Positions 25,073 to 30,793 of a stretch of 37,014 nucleotides of DNA are shown here, piece by piece. The position numbers and the translations under genes were made by a program. The notes under the pieces are model-generated. The model did no database searches. It was not told the origin of the DNA and saw nothing but the letters and a program-made list of their open reading frames with translations. Position 1 is the first letter of the stretch. Every line of letters begins with the position of its first letter. The stretch comes from a virus, in IMG/VR virus record IMGVR_UViG_3300032267_001213, positions 1-37,014 of that record; one strand, 5' to 3'.

Positions 25073-25440
25073 GTTTTAACGAATTAGATGAGATTATAGC
25101 TGATAGACTCAAAGCTAAATTAAACAAGGAAACATCGGACTCCTACTTGGAGTATAGATATCACGGCATAGACATTCCGACTATAGTGGCTAGGCTATGG
25201 AAACTTGAAAAAAAATATAACTGGACGGATTTTCATCCAGAAACAAATACTCCAAGCACCGAGATCTTACTTGGCTTGCAATCGGCGAGGCAATCTAGCA
25301 AAGTCCCCGAAGATCTGAAGGCTCTAGCTAAGCTTATGTTTACCTCTCTCAATGATTTAAAAAAATCAAAAACACTAGATCGATTACTTGAGGAGTTCGA
25401 TATTATCCATTTAGACACTGGATCGCAAGATGGAAATTAA
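25069..25440 (+). CDS. Hypothetical protein
   Basis: A 123-residue charged, helical protein starting with ATGA overlap. No motif recognised. It immediately precedes the gpZ-like gene with an 11-nt overlap, so they are translated together and might share a virion role. Confidence 0.6.
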   Translation: MSFNELDEIIADRLKAKLNKETSDSYLEYRYHGIDIPTIVARLWKLEKKYNWTDFHPETNTPSTEILLGLQSARQSSKVPEDLKALAKLMFTSLNDLKKSKTLDRLLEEFDIIHLDTGSQDGN

Positions 25441-26062
25441 GCTAAATATTGACACCGAGAGCCTTTCTAAGAAGCTTAACCAGCTTCAGAAAAAGCAGCT
25501 TCCCTTTGCTTCGGCTAAGGCCATAACCGACACACTTAAAAACAACGTAAAACCTGCTGCCCTAAACGAAGCTAAGAAAACATTTAAAATTAAAACAGGC
25601 TGGATATTGAAGGGCATCAGAATAATCCCAGCAAAGAAAGCCCAATTTCCTAATTTTAAAGCTGGAATAGGAACGAAGGACGATGTTGTTAGACAGAACG
25701 CACTCGGCGAGACTAGAACTTCGCAAATCAGCAAGCCATTTACTGGCAATAAGCTAGCAGTGCCGACCAGATTTGCACGTAAAAAGTTCGGTAATAGGCT
25801 TTCAAATCCCAGCATGTGGGCTAGCAGTCTAGCCAGTAAAAAAACGAAAAAGACCAGATACTTCATAGAGACAGAGAATGGTCAGGACGTGGGTTTAAGC
25901 ATGGTATCGGGCCGCAATATCTGGCGGCTATATACACTGCGAGACTCGCTCAAGGTTAAAAAGAAGTTTCAGTTTGAGCGAGTCGCTCATGTTACGTTTC
26001 GCAGGCATATCCGTGCTAATTTCAATCAGGCTTTATCTTACGCTTTAAGCACAGCGAGATAA
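25430..26062 (+). CDS. Minor tail / head-completion protein (gpZ-like)
   Basis: A 210-residue basic protein. The layout FASAKAITDTL, KTGWILKGIRI, then ISKPFTGNKLAVP, and a C-terminal QFERVAHVTFRRH with an F-x-x-A-LSYAL helix matches the phage minor tail protein Z family (PF06763-like), which terminates the tail or joins it to the head. In lambda-like phages this gene follows the head-tail joining genes; here it closes the DNA-metabolism operon, far from them. Family assignment is moderately sure. Confidence 0.65.
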   Translation: MEIKLNIDTESLSKKLNQLQKKQLPFASAKAITDTLKNNVKPAALNEAKKTFKIKTGWILKGIRIIPAKKAQFPNFKAGIGTKDDVVRQNALGETRTSQISKPFTGNKLAVPTRFARKKFGNRLSNPSMWASSLASKKTKKTRYFIETENGQDVGLSMVSGRNIWRLYTLRDSLKVKKKFQFERVAHVTFRRHIRANFNQALSYALSTAR

Positions 26063-26159
26063 GTTTAGCTAATTTAGTTTTTACTGGTGAGCTTAAAACT
26101 TGCTTAGATAACTGTTCTCGCTGGTCTTTAAGTTTATCCGTGGTTTCATTAATAGTCAT
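26022..26159 (-). CDS. Possible small ORF after the endolysin
   Basis: A 45-codon ORF that overlaps the endolysin end by 11 nt and the gpZ-like gene (antisense) by 41 nt. The peptide is polar and helical (TDKLKDQREQLSKQV) with codon use not obviously random. No ribosome site is clear. It may be a real small gene that completes the leftward lysis operon. Confidence 0.35.
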   Translation of the reverse strand: MTINETTDKLKDQREQLSKQVLSSPVKTKLAKLISLCLKRKIKPD

Positions 26160-26631
26160 AGCCACTTATGATCCATTCGGTGAAGCTTGGCTTTTCTGCT
26201 GCCTCTAGAAGCAGGGCTGTTTCTTTAGCTCGCCTGATGGTAAGTCCTTCTTCGTAGCCTGAGCCTTTCTTAATTTCTTTTCGCATTACCCAGCTTGCGG
26301 CCCGATGTTCGTCATTCGCGGCAAGCTGAACAGCCTTCTTGCAGCCGTTGTGACCCATGTTATAGCAATAGCTAGCGAGTCCGATGATCTCTGTCTCCTC
26401 GGGCTTACTATTTTTGGCTGAGAATACGCTTTTTATAAATTTAATATCGCCTTGCAAGTGGTTAATTAGTCTAGATTTACCTGCGTTTTTATCGATACAT
26501 TCATACTTGCTATTAGCTCTAGTGCCGTAGCCTATTGAATATTGAGAGACGTCCCAGTAAGCACAGGCTGAAAAGCCTTCTAGGGTGATTAGCAAAGCGA
26601 TTAGCTTGCTCATGGCAGCATAACTTAACAT
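26149..26631 (-). CDS. Phage endolysin, GH24 lysozyme
   Basis: A 160-residue T4-type muramidase. E18 (LEGFSACAYW), D27 and S32 (YSIGYGT) occupy the E-x8-D-x4-T/S catalytic positions, with Ser for the usual Thr. Later YCYNMGHNGCKK and GLTIRRAKETALL match the fold. Four Cys (C23, C44, C88, C97) could pair. The short hydrophobic N-terminal helix includes the catalytic Glu, so it is not a classic detachable signal; a holin or export helper is needed. Start ATG shares one base with the upstream stop. The gene runs opposite to its neighbours. Confidence 0.88.
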   Translation of the reverse strand: MLSYAAMSKLIALLITLEGFSACAYWDVSQYSIGYGTRANSKYECIDKNAGKSRLINHLQGDIKFIKSVFSAKNSKPEETEIIGLASYCYNMGHNGCKKAVQLAANDEHRAASWVMRKEIKKGSGYEEGLTIRRAKETALLLEAAEKPSFTEWIISGYDY

Positions 26632-26963
26632 TATTTAGCACTCCCATAATAAGTTATTCCAGCTCTGCGAGACCCCTCGGCAATGTATTCGGTCGGGTGA
26701 TACAGTTTAAAATCGATAGTCGTATCGCTGGCCCTATTCTCTGATCTGTCTGCTCTTTTGGCCGCACTTATGCTTTTCTCTAAGTCGCTGATAGCGTGGC
26801 AGATATCCCTGTGCGAATTTATGGCCTTTTCTTTTGCTAATTTATATTTTGGCTCCAGCATTGTAAGCTGGTTTAGTTTGTTTTGTGAATCCTGAATCTG
26901 GTACATATCAGCCGAAACGCTGTTACAGACTAATAAGCTTGCTACAATTATTATTTTTTTCAT
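26631..26963 (-). CDS. Exported lysis-type protein, spanin candidate
   Basis: A 110-residue protein starting at ATG 26963 (the longer TTG start at 26996 is also open). MKKIIIVASLLVCNSVSA is a signal peptide with a V-S-A cleavage site, and the mature part (about 20-80) is helical and highly charged, as in periplasmic spanin or Rz-like subunits. LLVC is a poor lipobox. It directly precedes the endolysin. Spanin function is inferred from the neighbour and topology only. Confidence 0.55.
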   Translation of the reverse strand: MKKIIIVASLLVCNSVSADMYQIQDSQNKLNQLTMLEPKYKLAKEKAINSHRDICHAISDLEKSISAAKRADRSENRASDTTIDFKLYHPTEYIAEGSRRAGITYYGSAK

Positions 26964-27002
26964 TTGTTTATTTCTCCCAAGTTCTTTTAAGCCCAATTAT
27001 CA

Positions 27003-27022
27003 ATTTTAGTAAATTAAATAAA
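27003..27022 (-). promoter_or_regulatory. Shared 14-bp motif copy 2 with abutting -10 (leftward)
   Basis: On the minus strand the 14-mer (27009-27022) is immediately followed by TAAAAT (complement of 27003-27008), the same geometry as at terminase (30151-30170). Six bases after that -10 lies a TTG (26996) in the exported-protein frame, so a leaderless TTG start is conceivable, although ATG 26963 fits a signal peptide. Confidence 0.55.
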
Positions 27023-27032
27023 ATTAATAAAT

Positions 27033-27054
27033 AGTGCATGCAGGTGTATGCACT
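27033..27054. promoter_or_regulatory. Perfect 7-bp inverted repeat AGTGCAT-N8-ATGCACT
   Basis: AGTGCAT (27033-27039) and ATGCACT (27048-27054) form a perfect dyad within the intergenic space between leftward lysis and rightward small-gene operons, just before the extended -10 TGG-TATATT (27059-27067). A two-fold-symmetric protein could bind here and block the rightward promoter; a 22-nt hairpin is the alternative. Confidence 0.55.
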
Positions 27055-27058
27055 GTTT

Positions 27059-27067
27059 TGGTATATT
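27059..27067 (+). promoter_or_regulatory. Extended -10 promoter, TGG-TATATT
   Basis: An extended -10 with the TG and one-base spacer, followed by exactly 6 nt and ATG 27074. No Shine-Dalgarno and no obvious -35, as expected for extended -10 promoters. This supports the shorter start at 27074. Confidence 0.5.
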
Positions 27068-27073
27068 AATTAC

Positions 27074-27277
27074 ATGAGAGAACAAGCACTAATCAATACA
27101 CTAAATAAAAACTTAAATATAAACATCATAGGCTGCACTTTTCTATTTGGTGAAGTTTTGCTACAGCTGGAAACTAAAGAAGAAGCTGATAAGCTTTTTT
27201 CTGCGGTTTTGCAAGCTGAGAAAAAAGCTCAGATCGAAAAAGAAGGTAATTATTATTTTGTTTGCATGAACGACTAA
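27074..27277 (+). CDS. Small hypothetical protein
   Basis: A 67-residue protein from ATG 27074; a longer TTG/ATG reading from 27038 would put the -10 inside the gene. Helical and strand pattern: NINIIGCTFLFGEVLLQLE, then EEADKLFSAVLQ, resembling small regulators or antirestriction-like peptides, but no family recognised. First gene of the rightward small-gene operon; probably leaderless. Confidence 0.6.
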   Translation: MREQALINTLNKNLNINIIGCTFLFGEVLLQLETKEEADKLFSAVLQAEKKAQIEKEGNYYFVCMND

Positions 27278-27288
27278 GGAGAAAACAA

Positions 27289-27639
27289 ATGCCAAAATGG
27301 AGACCAAGTAAAGAGAAAGCCGCTGAATATGCGGCAAAAATTAAAGAGCTAGAATATTTTTTAGCGGATCATCCTGAGATTAAAAGCTCAAATTCTAGAG
27401 AGTCGTTTTACTTTGAAATTAAAGGTAAAACGGTTAGAGTTAGCAATCATACGATCGCCAGATCTGATTCTGGGTGCTTTGATGAATTTGGAAACGAGAT
27501 CCGCAGCTCTTATCATCAAGAAAGTTACGATATTAGAATCACGGCTAGCCCAGTAAGGCTGCCGCAAATCTGGGCAGATCTGAATGCTGGATTTGATTTA
27601 AATAAAAGAGGAGTAAAAATTGAGAAAACCAACATCTAA
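27289..27639 (+). CDS. Hypothetical protein
   Basis: A 116-residue protein; ATG 27289 sits 7 nt after TAAGGAG, so the in-frame ATG at 27262 is rejected. Mixed fold, with FYFEIKGKTVRVSNHTIARSDSG as a beta-rich middle part. No motif recognised. Its end overlaps the RHH gene by 20 nt. Confidence 0.65.
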   Translation: MPKWRPSKEKAAEYAAKIKELEYFLADHPEIKSSNSRESFYFEIKGKTVRVSNHTIARSDSGCFDEFGNEIRSSYHQESYDIRITASPVRLPQIWADLNAGFDLNKRGVKIEKTNI

Positions 27640-27787
27640 TATTAGATTAAAGCCAGCAACGGTCGAGCTTCTAAATAGAATTAGAGGGCCAGTGACCCAA
27701 GATTATTTTATAGCAGCTCTGATTATGAACTTTATTAGAGCTGGCCACACGGTCAGCGACTTGATTAAGGAGCCAGAAGATGACTAG
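27620..27787 (+). CDS. Ribbon-helix-helix (CopG/Arc-like) protein
   Basis: A 55-codon gene starting with TTG 27620, with AGAGGAG (27607-27613) 6 nt upstream. The peptide reads S-N-I-R-L-K-P (beta ribbon), ATVELLNRIRG (helix A), TQDYFIAALIMNFIRAG (helix B), the RHH layout of small DNA-binding proteins. It overlaps the genes on both sides. Such a dimer could bind one of the palindromes nearby. Confidence 0.6.
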   Translation: MRKPTSNIRLKPATVELLNRIRGPVTQDYFIAALIMNFIRAGHTVSDLIKEPEDD

Positions 27788-27839
27788 ACTAGATTTTCAT
27801 AAAAAGAAGAGATTAAAAACTGGAGAGAGGAGGTCGAAC

Positions 27840-27995
27840 GTGCGAGAAATTATTAAAAAAGCTTTGAAAAATTTATTAGCTGGCCCTGAGCTTGGCGACG
27901 AAAAACTGTTTTTAGCAACGGTGGCGTTTATGTCTGTGCTTGGACTTTTGTTTCTGATCTCAGGACTGGCAGCGGTGGAGGGATGTTTATGGTAG
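27840..27995 (+). CDS. Small single-pass membrane protein
   Basis: Start GTG 27840 has a textbook AGGAGGT (27828-27834) 5 nt upstream, giving 51 residues; ATG 27780 (71 residues) is an alternative without a good site. N-terminal basic helix (REIIKKALKNLL), then one transmembrane segment (LFLATVAFMSVLGLLFLISGLAAV). Could be a holin, antiholin or lysis modulator; no homolog recognised. Confidence 0.55.
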   Translation: MREIIKKALKNLLAGPELGDEKLFLATVAFMSVLGLLFLISGLAAVEGCLW

Positions 27996-28333
27996 TTCAA
28001 GAGAAAATAGAAAAAATAGAGCAGGAGCTTTTTAAGGCTAAGGCTTGGCTTAAGGGGCATCGTGCATTTGCGAGGCGTGCTGTTCCTGAGCTTCATGCTG
28101 AAATGTTTAAAAACATAGTTTTTATTTTTTATCAGATTAAGGGAGCCGAAAAAGCTTTTAAGCGATTAAAAGAGCAGTTCGCTGAAAACGAGAATGCTGT
28201 TCAATTACAGAGAATGCAGGAGGGTACTGGCTTTCAATATCTTGGGGCTTATCCGCTCGAATATACCGACGAAATAAACCATTACCTTGACGGCTTAGCA
28301 GATCGGATTCTTGATAGACTGAAAATCTGGTAA
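27989..28333 (+). CDS. Hypothetical helical protein
   Basis: A 114-residue protein from ATG 27989, 7 nt after GGAGG; ATG 27983 is too close to it. Very basic and helical with an amphipathic core (AEMFKNIVFIFYQIKGAEKAFKRL). Last gene before the strong terminator at 28357. Not recognised. Confidence 0.6.
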   Translation: MVVQEKIEKIEQELFKAKAWLKGHRAFARRAVPELHAEMFKNIVFIFYQIKGAEKAFKRLKEQFAENENAVQLQRMQEGTGFQYLGAYPLEYTDEINHYLDGLADRILDRLKIW

Positions 28334-28356
28334 AATCTTAAAAGTACAGAAACCTT

Positions 28357-28396
28357 AGCACTTAGATCGCCTCACATGATCTAAGTGCTTTTTTTT
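28357..28396 (+). terminator. Strong rho-independent terminator
   Basis: Perfect 12-bp stem AGCACTTAGATC (28357-28368) with GATCTAAGTGCT (28378-28389), 9-nt loop, then eight T (28389-28396). It ends the rightward small-gene operon. Confidence 0.92.
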
Positions 28397-28401
28397 GCTG
28401 C

Positions 28402-28407
28402 TAAAAT
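28402..28407 (+). promoter_or_regulatory. TAAAAT -10 box directly after a terminator
   Basis: TAAAAT lies 5 nt after the terminator T-run and 6 nt before ATG 28414. Only 17 bases separate the T-run from the ATG, and they contain no Shine-Dalgarno, so a start for this gene here would be leaderless. No clear -35 is seen, because the preceding DNA is the terminator. Confidence 0.5.
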
Positions 28408-28413
28408 AAAATA

Positions 28414-28737
28414 ATGGATTTAACTTTCTTCTTGCAGGGCGTGACAGCGTGGGAACTAATCAGGACTGGAGCTATTTCTGGGCTTGTTTTTTGGACTCTG
28501 CACCAGCTGATAATTAAGCGAGACATTCAGCAGTTAGTCGACTCAAATGAGGAAATAAAAAGCCAGCTAACCGAAATGAATCGCGATTTTGAAGACCAGA
28601 TTGAAAAAGAACTTAGACCATTTAGAGAGTTGCCTTCTGAAGTGAAGCTCTTTAAACAAGAAATATCACATTTAAAAGAAGTCATTTGCGTGGCTTACAA
28701 CATTAAAAGAGATTTACCACTAGAAATTAAGCCATAA
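28414..28737 (+). CDS. Membrane-anchored coiled-coil protein (holin or i-spanin candidate)
   Basis: A 107-residue protein: a single hydrophobic segment (about 11-33, TAWELIRTGAISGLVFWTLHQLI) followed by a charged coiled coil (33-85). This topology suits an inner-membrane spanin (Rz-like) or holin-related protein. It is a monocistronic unit bounded by terminators. Translation probably starts without a leader. Function is inferred from topology only. Confidence 0.55.
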   Translation: MDLTFFLQGVTAWELIRTGAISGLVFWTLHQLIIKRDIQQLVDSNEEIKSQLTEMNRDFEDQIEKELRPFRELPSEVKLFKQEISHLKEVICVAYNIKRDLPLEIKP

Positions 28738-28767
28738 AAAAACCCCAGAATCTCGGAAGATCTGGGG
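28736..28767 (-). terminator. Hairpin with minus-strand T-tract
   Basis: CCCCAGA (28743-28749) pairs with TCTGGGG (28761-28767); seven A precede it on plus, giving a T-run on minus. It terminates leftward transcription from the RHH gene at 29170-28913. Confidence 0.7.
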
Positions 28768-28873
28768 CAATTAAGGGACATCGTAAATTAGAAAAAGGCT
28801 CCAGCTGGTTTTTAATTAGCTGGCAAGTTACATTTTACCAGAACTTAATAATTATCGGGTAAAAAATAATCAG

Positions 28874-28914
28874 AAAGACCTGCATTGCTCCCCAGCCTCG
28901 CAGGTCTTTTTTTT
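28874..28914 (+). terminator. Rho-independent terminator, rightward
   Basis: AAAGACCTGC (28874-28883) pairs with GCAGGTCTTT (28900-28909), loop 16 nt, followed by T through 28914. It overlaps the stop of the RHH gene and terminates the 28414 transcript. Between it and the earlier hairpin lies one more inverted repeat, CCAGCT/AGCTGG with an 11-nt loop. Confidence 0.85.
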
Positions 28915-29170
28915 ACATTACGCCTTCAAATTCGGCATCAAGATCAAATATTTTCTTTTGTGCTGGGTAATCAGCCTCCGCGGAGTCGACTTCTGCTACA
29001 AAATTAGCTAATAACATGTTTGTCAAGGCAGTCGCCGACAGTCCCTGCGTAGAACCGATAGCACTAAGACGATCAAAAAGATCTCCCTTGATACGCACTG
29101 CCTTGTGAATGTCGGTTTTACCAAAAAGTTGTCCCTTTGAACTCTTAAAACTTTCGACTATTGATTTCAT
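28913..29170 (-). CDS. Ribbon-helix-helix regulator (orphan antitoxin-like)
   Basis: An 85-residue protein. HKAVRIKGDLFDRLSAIGSTQGLSATALTNMLLANFV (cited in parts: strand HKAVRIKG, helix LFDRLSAIGS, helix ALTNMLLANF) fits the RHH_1/CopG fold, followed by an acidic tail. Good ribosome site AAAGGAGATAAG. It stands alone, with no toxin-like partner beside it, and faces a perfect palindrome over its own promoter, so autoregulation is likely. A phage repressor is a good candidate role. Confidence 0.75.
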   Translation of the reverse strand: MKSIVESFKSSKGQLFGKTDIHKAVRIKGDLFDRLSAIGSTQGLSATALTNMLLANFVAEVDSAEADYPAQKKIFDLDAEFEGVM

Positions 29171-29190
29171 ACTTATCTCCTTTTTTTTAA

Positions 29191-29205
29191 CTATCAGTAT
29201 GATAG
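29191..29205. promoter_or_regulatory. Palindromic operator CTATCA-N3-TGATAG
   Basis: Perfect 6-bp arms (29191-29196 and 29200-29205) separated by gta. On the minus strand it covers the TGC-TATCAT extended -10 of the RHH gene, 20 nt before its ATG. Binding would block the promoter. Likely the RHH operator. Confidence 0.65.
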
Positions 29206-29499
29206 CAGAAAAAAGTTCAACAGAGCTTATAGTTTTTAATTTTTATCAATTGTACTAAGTGGCGTTTATCTAATCGACTGATAAATTTTTCAAACGACAT
29301 TCTTAGCTTATCAAGTGTAGCTAAATAACATTTAACAGTTAGAGCCTCCCAGTTAGGCAATTAAAAGAACCAACTGTTAGGTAAAAAAATAATTAGATTG
29401 AAAGTGTTAATTTACGACTACCTAGGAAGGTGTATTTTTGCAAAATAATGCAAATAAAATCATCATTTACATTCACGCTTCAAGATAAATACTAGCCGT

Positions 29500-29586
29500 G
29501 TAAGATCCGTAAGATTTTTGTAAGATGATAAAAACCTAATCAGGGAGATCAACACAAAAGAAATCTTACAATCTTACGCATCTTAC
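29500..29586. repeat. Six iterons, three GTAAGAT then three ATCTTAC
   Basis: GTAAGAT at 29500, 29509 and 29520; ATCTTAC at 29563, 29571 and 29580. The two groups face each other, so 27 nt on the left can pair with 24 nt on the right around a 36-nt spacer. Further copies: GTAAGAA 29682, ATCTTAC 29724, TCTTAC 29737. Such clusters are typical of origins or regulatory protein binding. Confidence 0.8.
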
Positions 29587-29589
29587 GCG

Positions 29590-29685
29590 AAAACACTTAT
29601 ATATAAACAATTGAAGAGGTAATTATCATTATATATCTCTCTTATTATTATTATTATTATATAGATATATATATGTAATATGTAA
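29590..29685. other. AT-rich tract next to iterons (unwinding element candidate)
   Basis: Nearly all A/T, with TTATTATTATTA and TATATATAT runs, flanked by iterons on both sides. The arrangement is that of an origin with a DNA-unwinding element; it could equally be a flexible regulatory spacer. Confidence 0.55.
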
Positions 29686-29779
29686 GAAAGAGCCTTCTAT
29701 CTGGCTTCCCGTGCAGGTCTTTAATCTTACGTTTTCTCTTACAGATATTACAAACGTCAGACCCAATCAGGGACAGGGT

Positions 29780-29822
29780 TTCACAAAGCCAACCTAGGTG
29801 CAGGTTGTAGGCGTTTTGTGAA
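29780..29822. other. Long imperfect hairpin
   Basis: TTCACAAA-GCC-AACCT (29780-29795) pairs with AGGTT (29802-29806), GGC (29810-29812) and TTTGTGAA (29815-29822): 16 paired bases with a 6-nt loop and two small bulges on the right arm. Could be an RNA element, primer/primosome site, or packaging structure. Confidence 0.6.
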
Positions 29823-29978
29823 CTTTCTTGATTTTAAAACCCAGTGCCAGTGCAGGTATTGAATGAATTGATGTTTTATTAAACAATAAAACCCGCTTAG
29901 GCATTGGGCCTTGAGCTGTATCACAATGTAATTACCCCCTACCCCCCCCTAATAGGTTCTACTTGAGGGTAAAAAGCA

Positions 29979-30001
29979 GGCGGGTTCCGCCGCCTTGCGG
30001 C
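29979..30001. other. GC-rich double palindrome, cos site candidate
   Basis: GGCGG-GTT-CCGCC (29979-29991) and GCCGC-CTT-GCGGC (29989-30001) overlap, so two hairpins compete. The island stands out in AT-rich surroundings and lies about 180 bp upstream of the terminase genes, where lambda- and P2-type cos sites are found. GpA-type terminases cut at cos. No cut was seen in the data, so this remains a candidate. Confidence 0.4.
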
Positions 30002-30141
30002 ATTTCTATTGTAAAAAGTTTTATAAAACCGTTTTACCTACAGGGTTTCAAGAAATCGAGATACCTTAAACGGTCTAACCGAAAGGGTTTCAAGTATAAA
30101 ATAGAATTAAAAGCTCATAGATAAAGGGCTTTGAAATCGAC

Positions 30142-30170
30142 TTGCTAAACTTTATTTAATTTACTAATAT
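30142..30170 (+). promoter_or_regulatory. Terminase promoter TTGCTA-N17-TAATAT with shared motif copy 3
   Basis: TTGCTA (30142-30147), a 17-nt spacer, and TAATAT (30165-30170) form a good sigma70-like promoter. The 14-mer (30151-30164, minus orientation) fills the spacer and abuts the -10. The predicted start at about 30177 lies 2 nt before ATG 30179, so the message would be leaderless. Confidence 0.65.
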
Positions 30171-30178
30171 TATTAAAA

Positions 30179-30793
30179 ATGGGTCAAAAATCTAAGCAAG
30201 CTAAATGGCTAACACTTGAAGAGGCGTGCAAGCTTGTAGATATCAGTCGTGCTGCTTGCTCTAGATGGATCGATAAGATGAATCTAGTCCCAGATCACCT
30301 AAAGAGAGTTGAGCCGAGAGCTTCAGGGGGGAAGGTTACCTATCTCAAGCATCCAGATTGGGCTATAGATGTCAGCACTAAACTTGATCGCAGCAATCCA
30401 GCTACTAAGCTTTATTCTGAATCGACTGGAAAATTTTTAGATCAAAAATCTTACTTGAAAATTGAAGGGCTGCTGAGTGTTAGGTCAGAAGCAAAGCAAG
30501 AAGCTAACATTGCAATGATAGCCATAAGCCGCAAGGAGGCTCTAGAGGCTGAGAAATTAGAGCTGGCTAACCAGAAGGCAAGGGTCGACTTAGCTCAGGC
30601 TCTTGGCGAGCTTGTTAAGATTGAGGATATACAGCAAGAGTTCAAAGAGAAAGTAACTGGCATAGCTCAACTGCTAGATGATCTGCCGTTCAAGATTGCA
30701 GAAAAATGTCAAAGCCAAAATTACGACCAGCTTCTAGATACAGCAAGTTTAATAGTCGAAAAACTCAAGGAGAAAATGATTGAAACGTTCTGA
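30179..30793 (+). CDS. Terminase small subunit (Nu1-like)
   Basis: A 204-residue protein. An N-terminal winged HTH (WLTLEEACKLVDISRAACSRWI, about 10-33) and a C-terminal helix with EKLELANQKARVDLAQALGELV, then VTGIAQLLDDLPFKIAEK, match Nu1/DUF1441-type small terminases (the ExxR...GELV and LDxLPxxLA patterns). It recognises the packaging site and recruits the large subunit, encoded with a 14-nt overlap. No ribosome site; ATG follows a promoter at leaderless distance. Confidence 0.85.
   Translation: MGQKSKQAKWLTLEEACKLVDISRAACSRWIDKMNLVPDHLKRVEPRASGGKVTYLKHPDWAIDVSTKLDRSNPATKLYSESTGKFLDQKSYLKIEGLLSVRSEAKQEANIAMIAISRKEALEAEKLELANQKARVDLAQALGELVKIEDIQQEFKEKVTGIAQLLDDLPFKIAEKCQSQNYDQLLDTASLIVEKLKEKMIETF

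Larger units (their letters stand above)
29206..30141. other. Non-coding control region
   Basis: About 940 bases without an ORF of useful length on either strand, upstream of the terminase genes. Contents from left: AACAGTT / AACTGTT inverted pair (29334, 29372), six TAAGAT-type sites and outliers (29500-29742), an AT-rich tract, a long hairpin (29780-29822), three GTGCAGGT, an 8-bp hairpin (29873-29892), C5 and C8 tracts (near 29936-29949), a GC-rich palindromic island, and two GGGTTTCAAG repeats (30043, 30085). It looks like the phage's main cis-acting region for replication and/or packaging. Confidence 0.7.

Noticed and set aside
27797-28096. Minus-strand 99-codon ORF over the small membrane genes
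   Set aside because: Antisense to three plus-strand genes with good ribosome sites.
29334-29378. AACAGTT / AACTGTT pair as attachment site core
   Set aside because: Only a 7-bp inverted pair 31 bp apart, without an integrase; too weak to call an att site.
29644-29679. ATT trinucleotide and TATATA tract as CRISPR or microsatellite
   Set aside because: No direct repeats with unique spacers of constant length; it is a simple AT-rich tract, used here as part of the origin candidate.
29936-29949. C5/C8 tracts as phase-variable promoter element
   Set aside because: Lies far from any start (over 200 bp before the terminase genes), so no link to expression can be shown.
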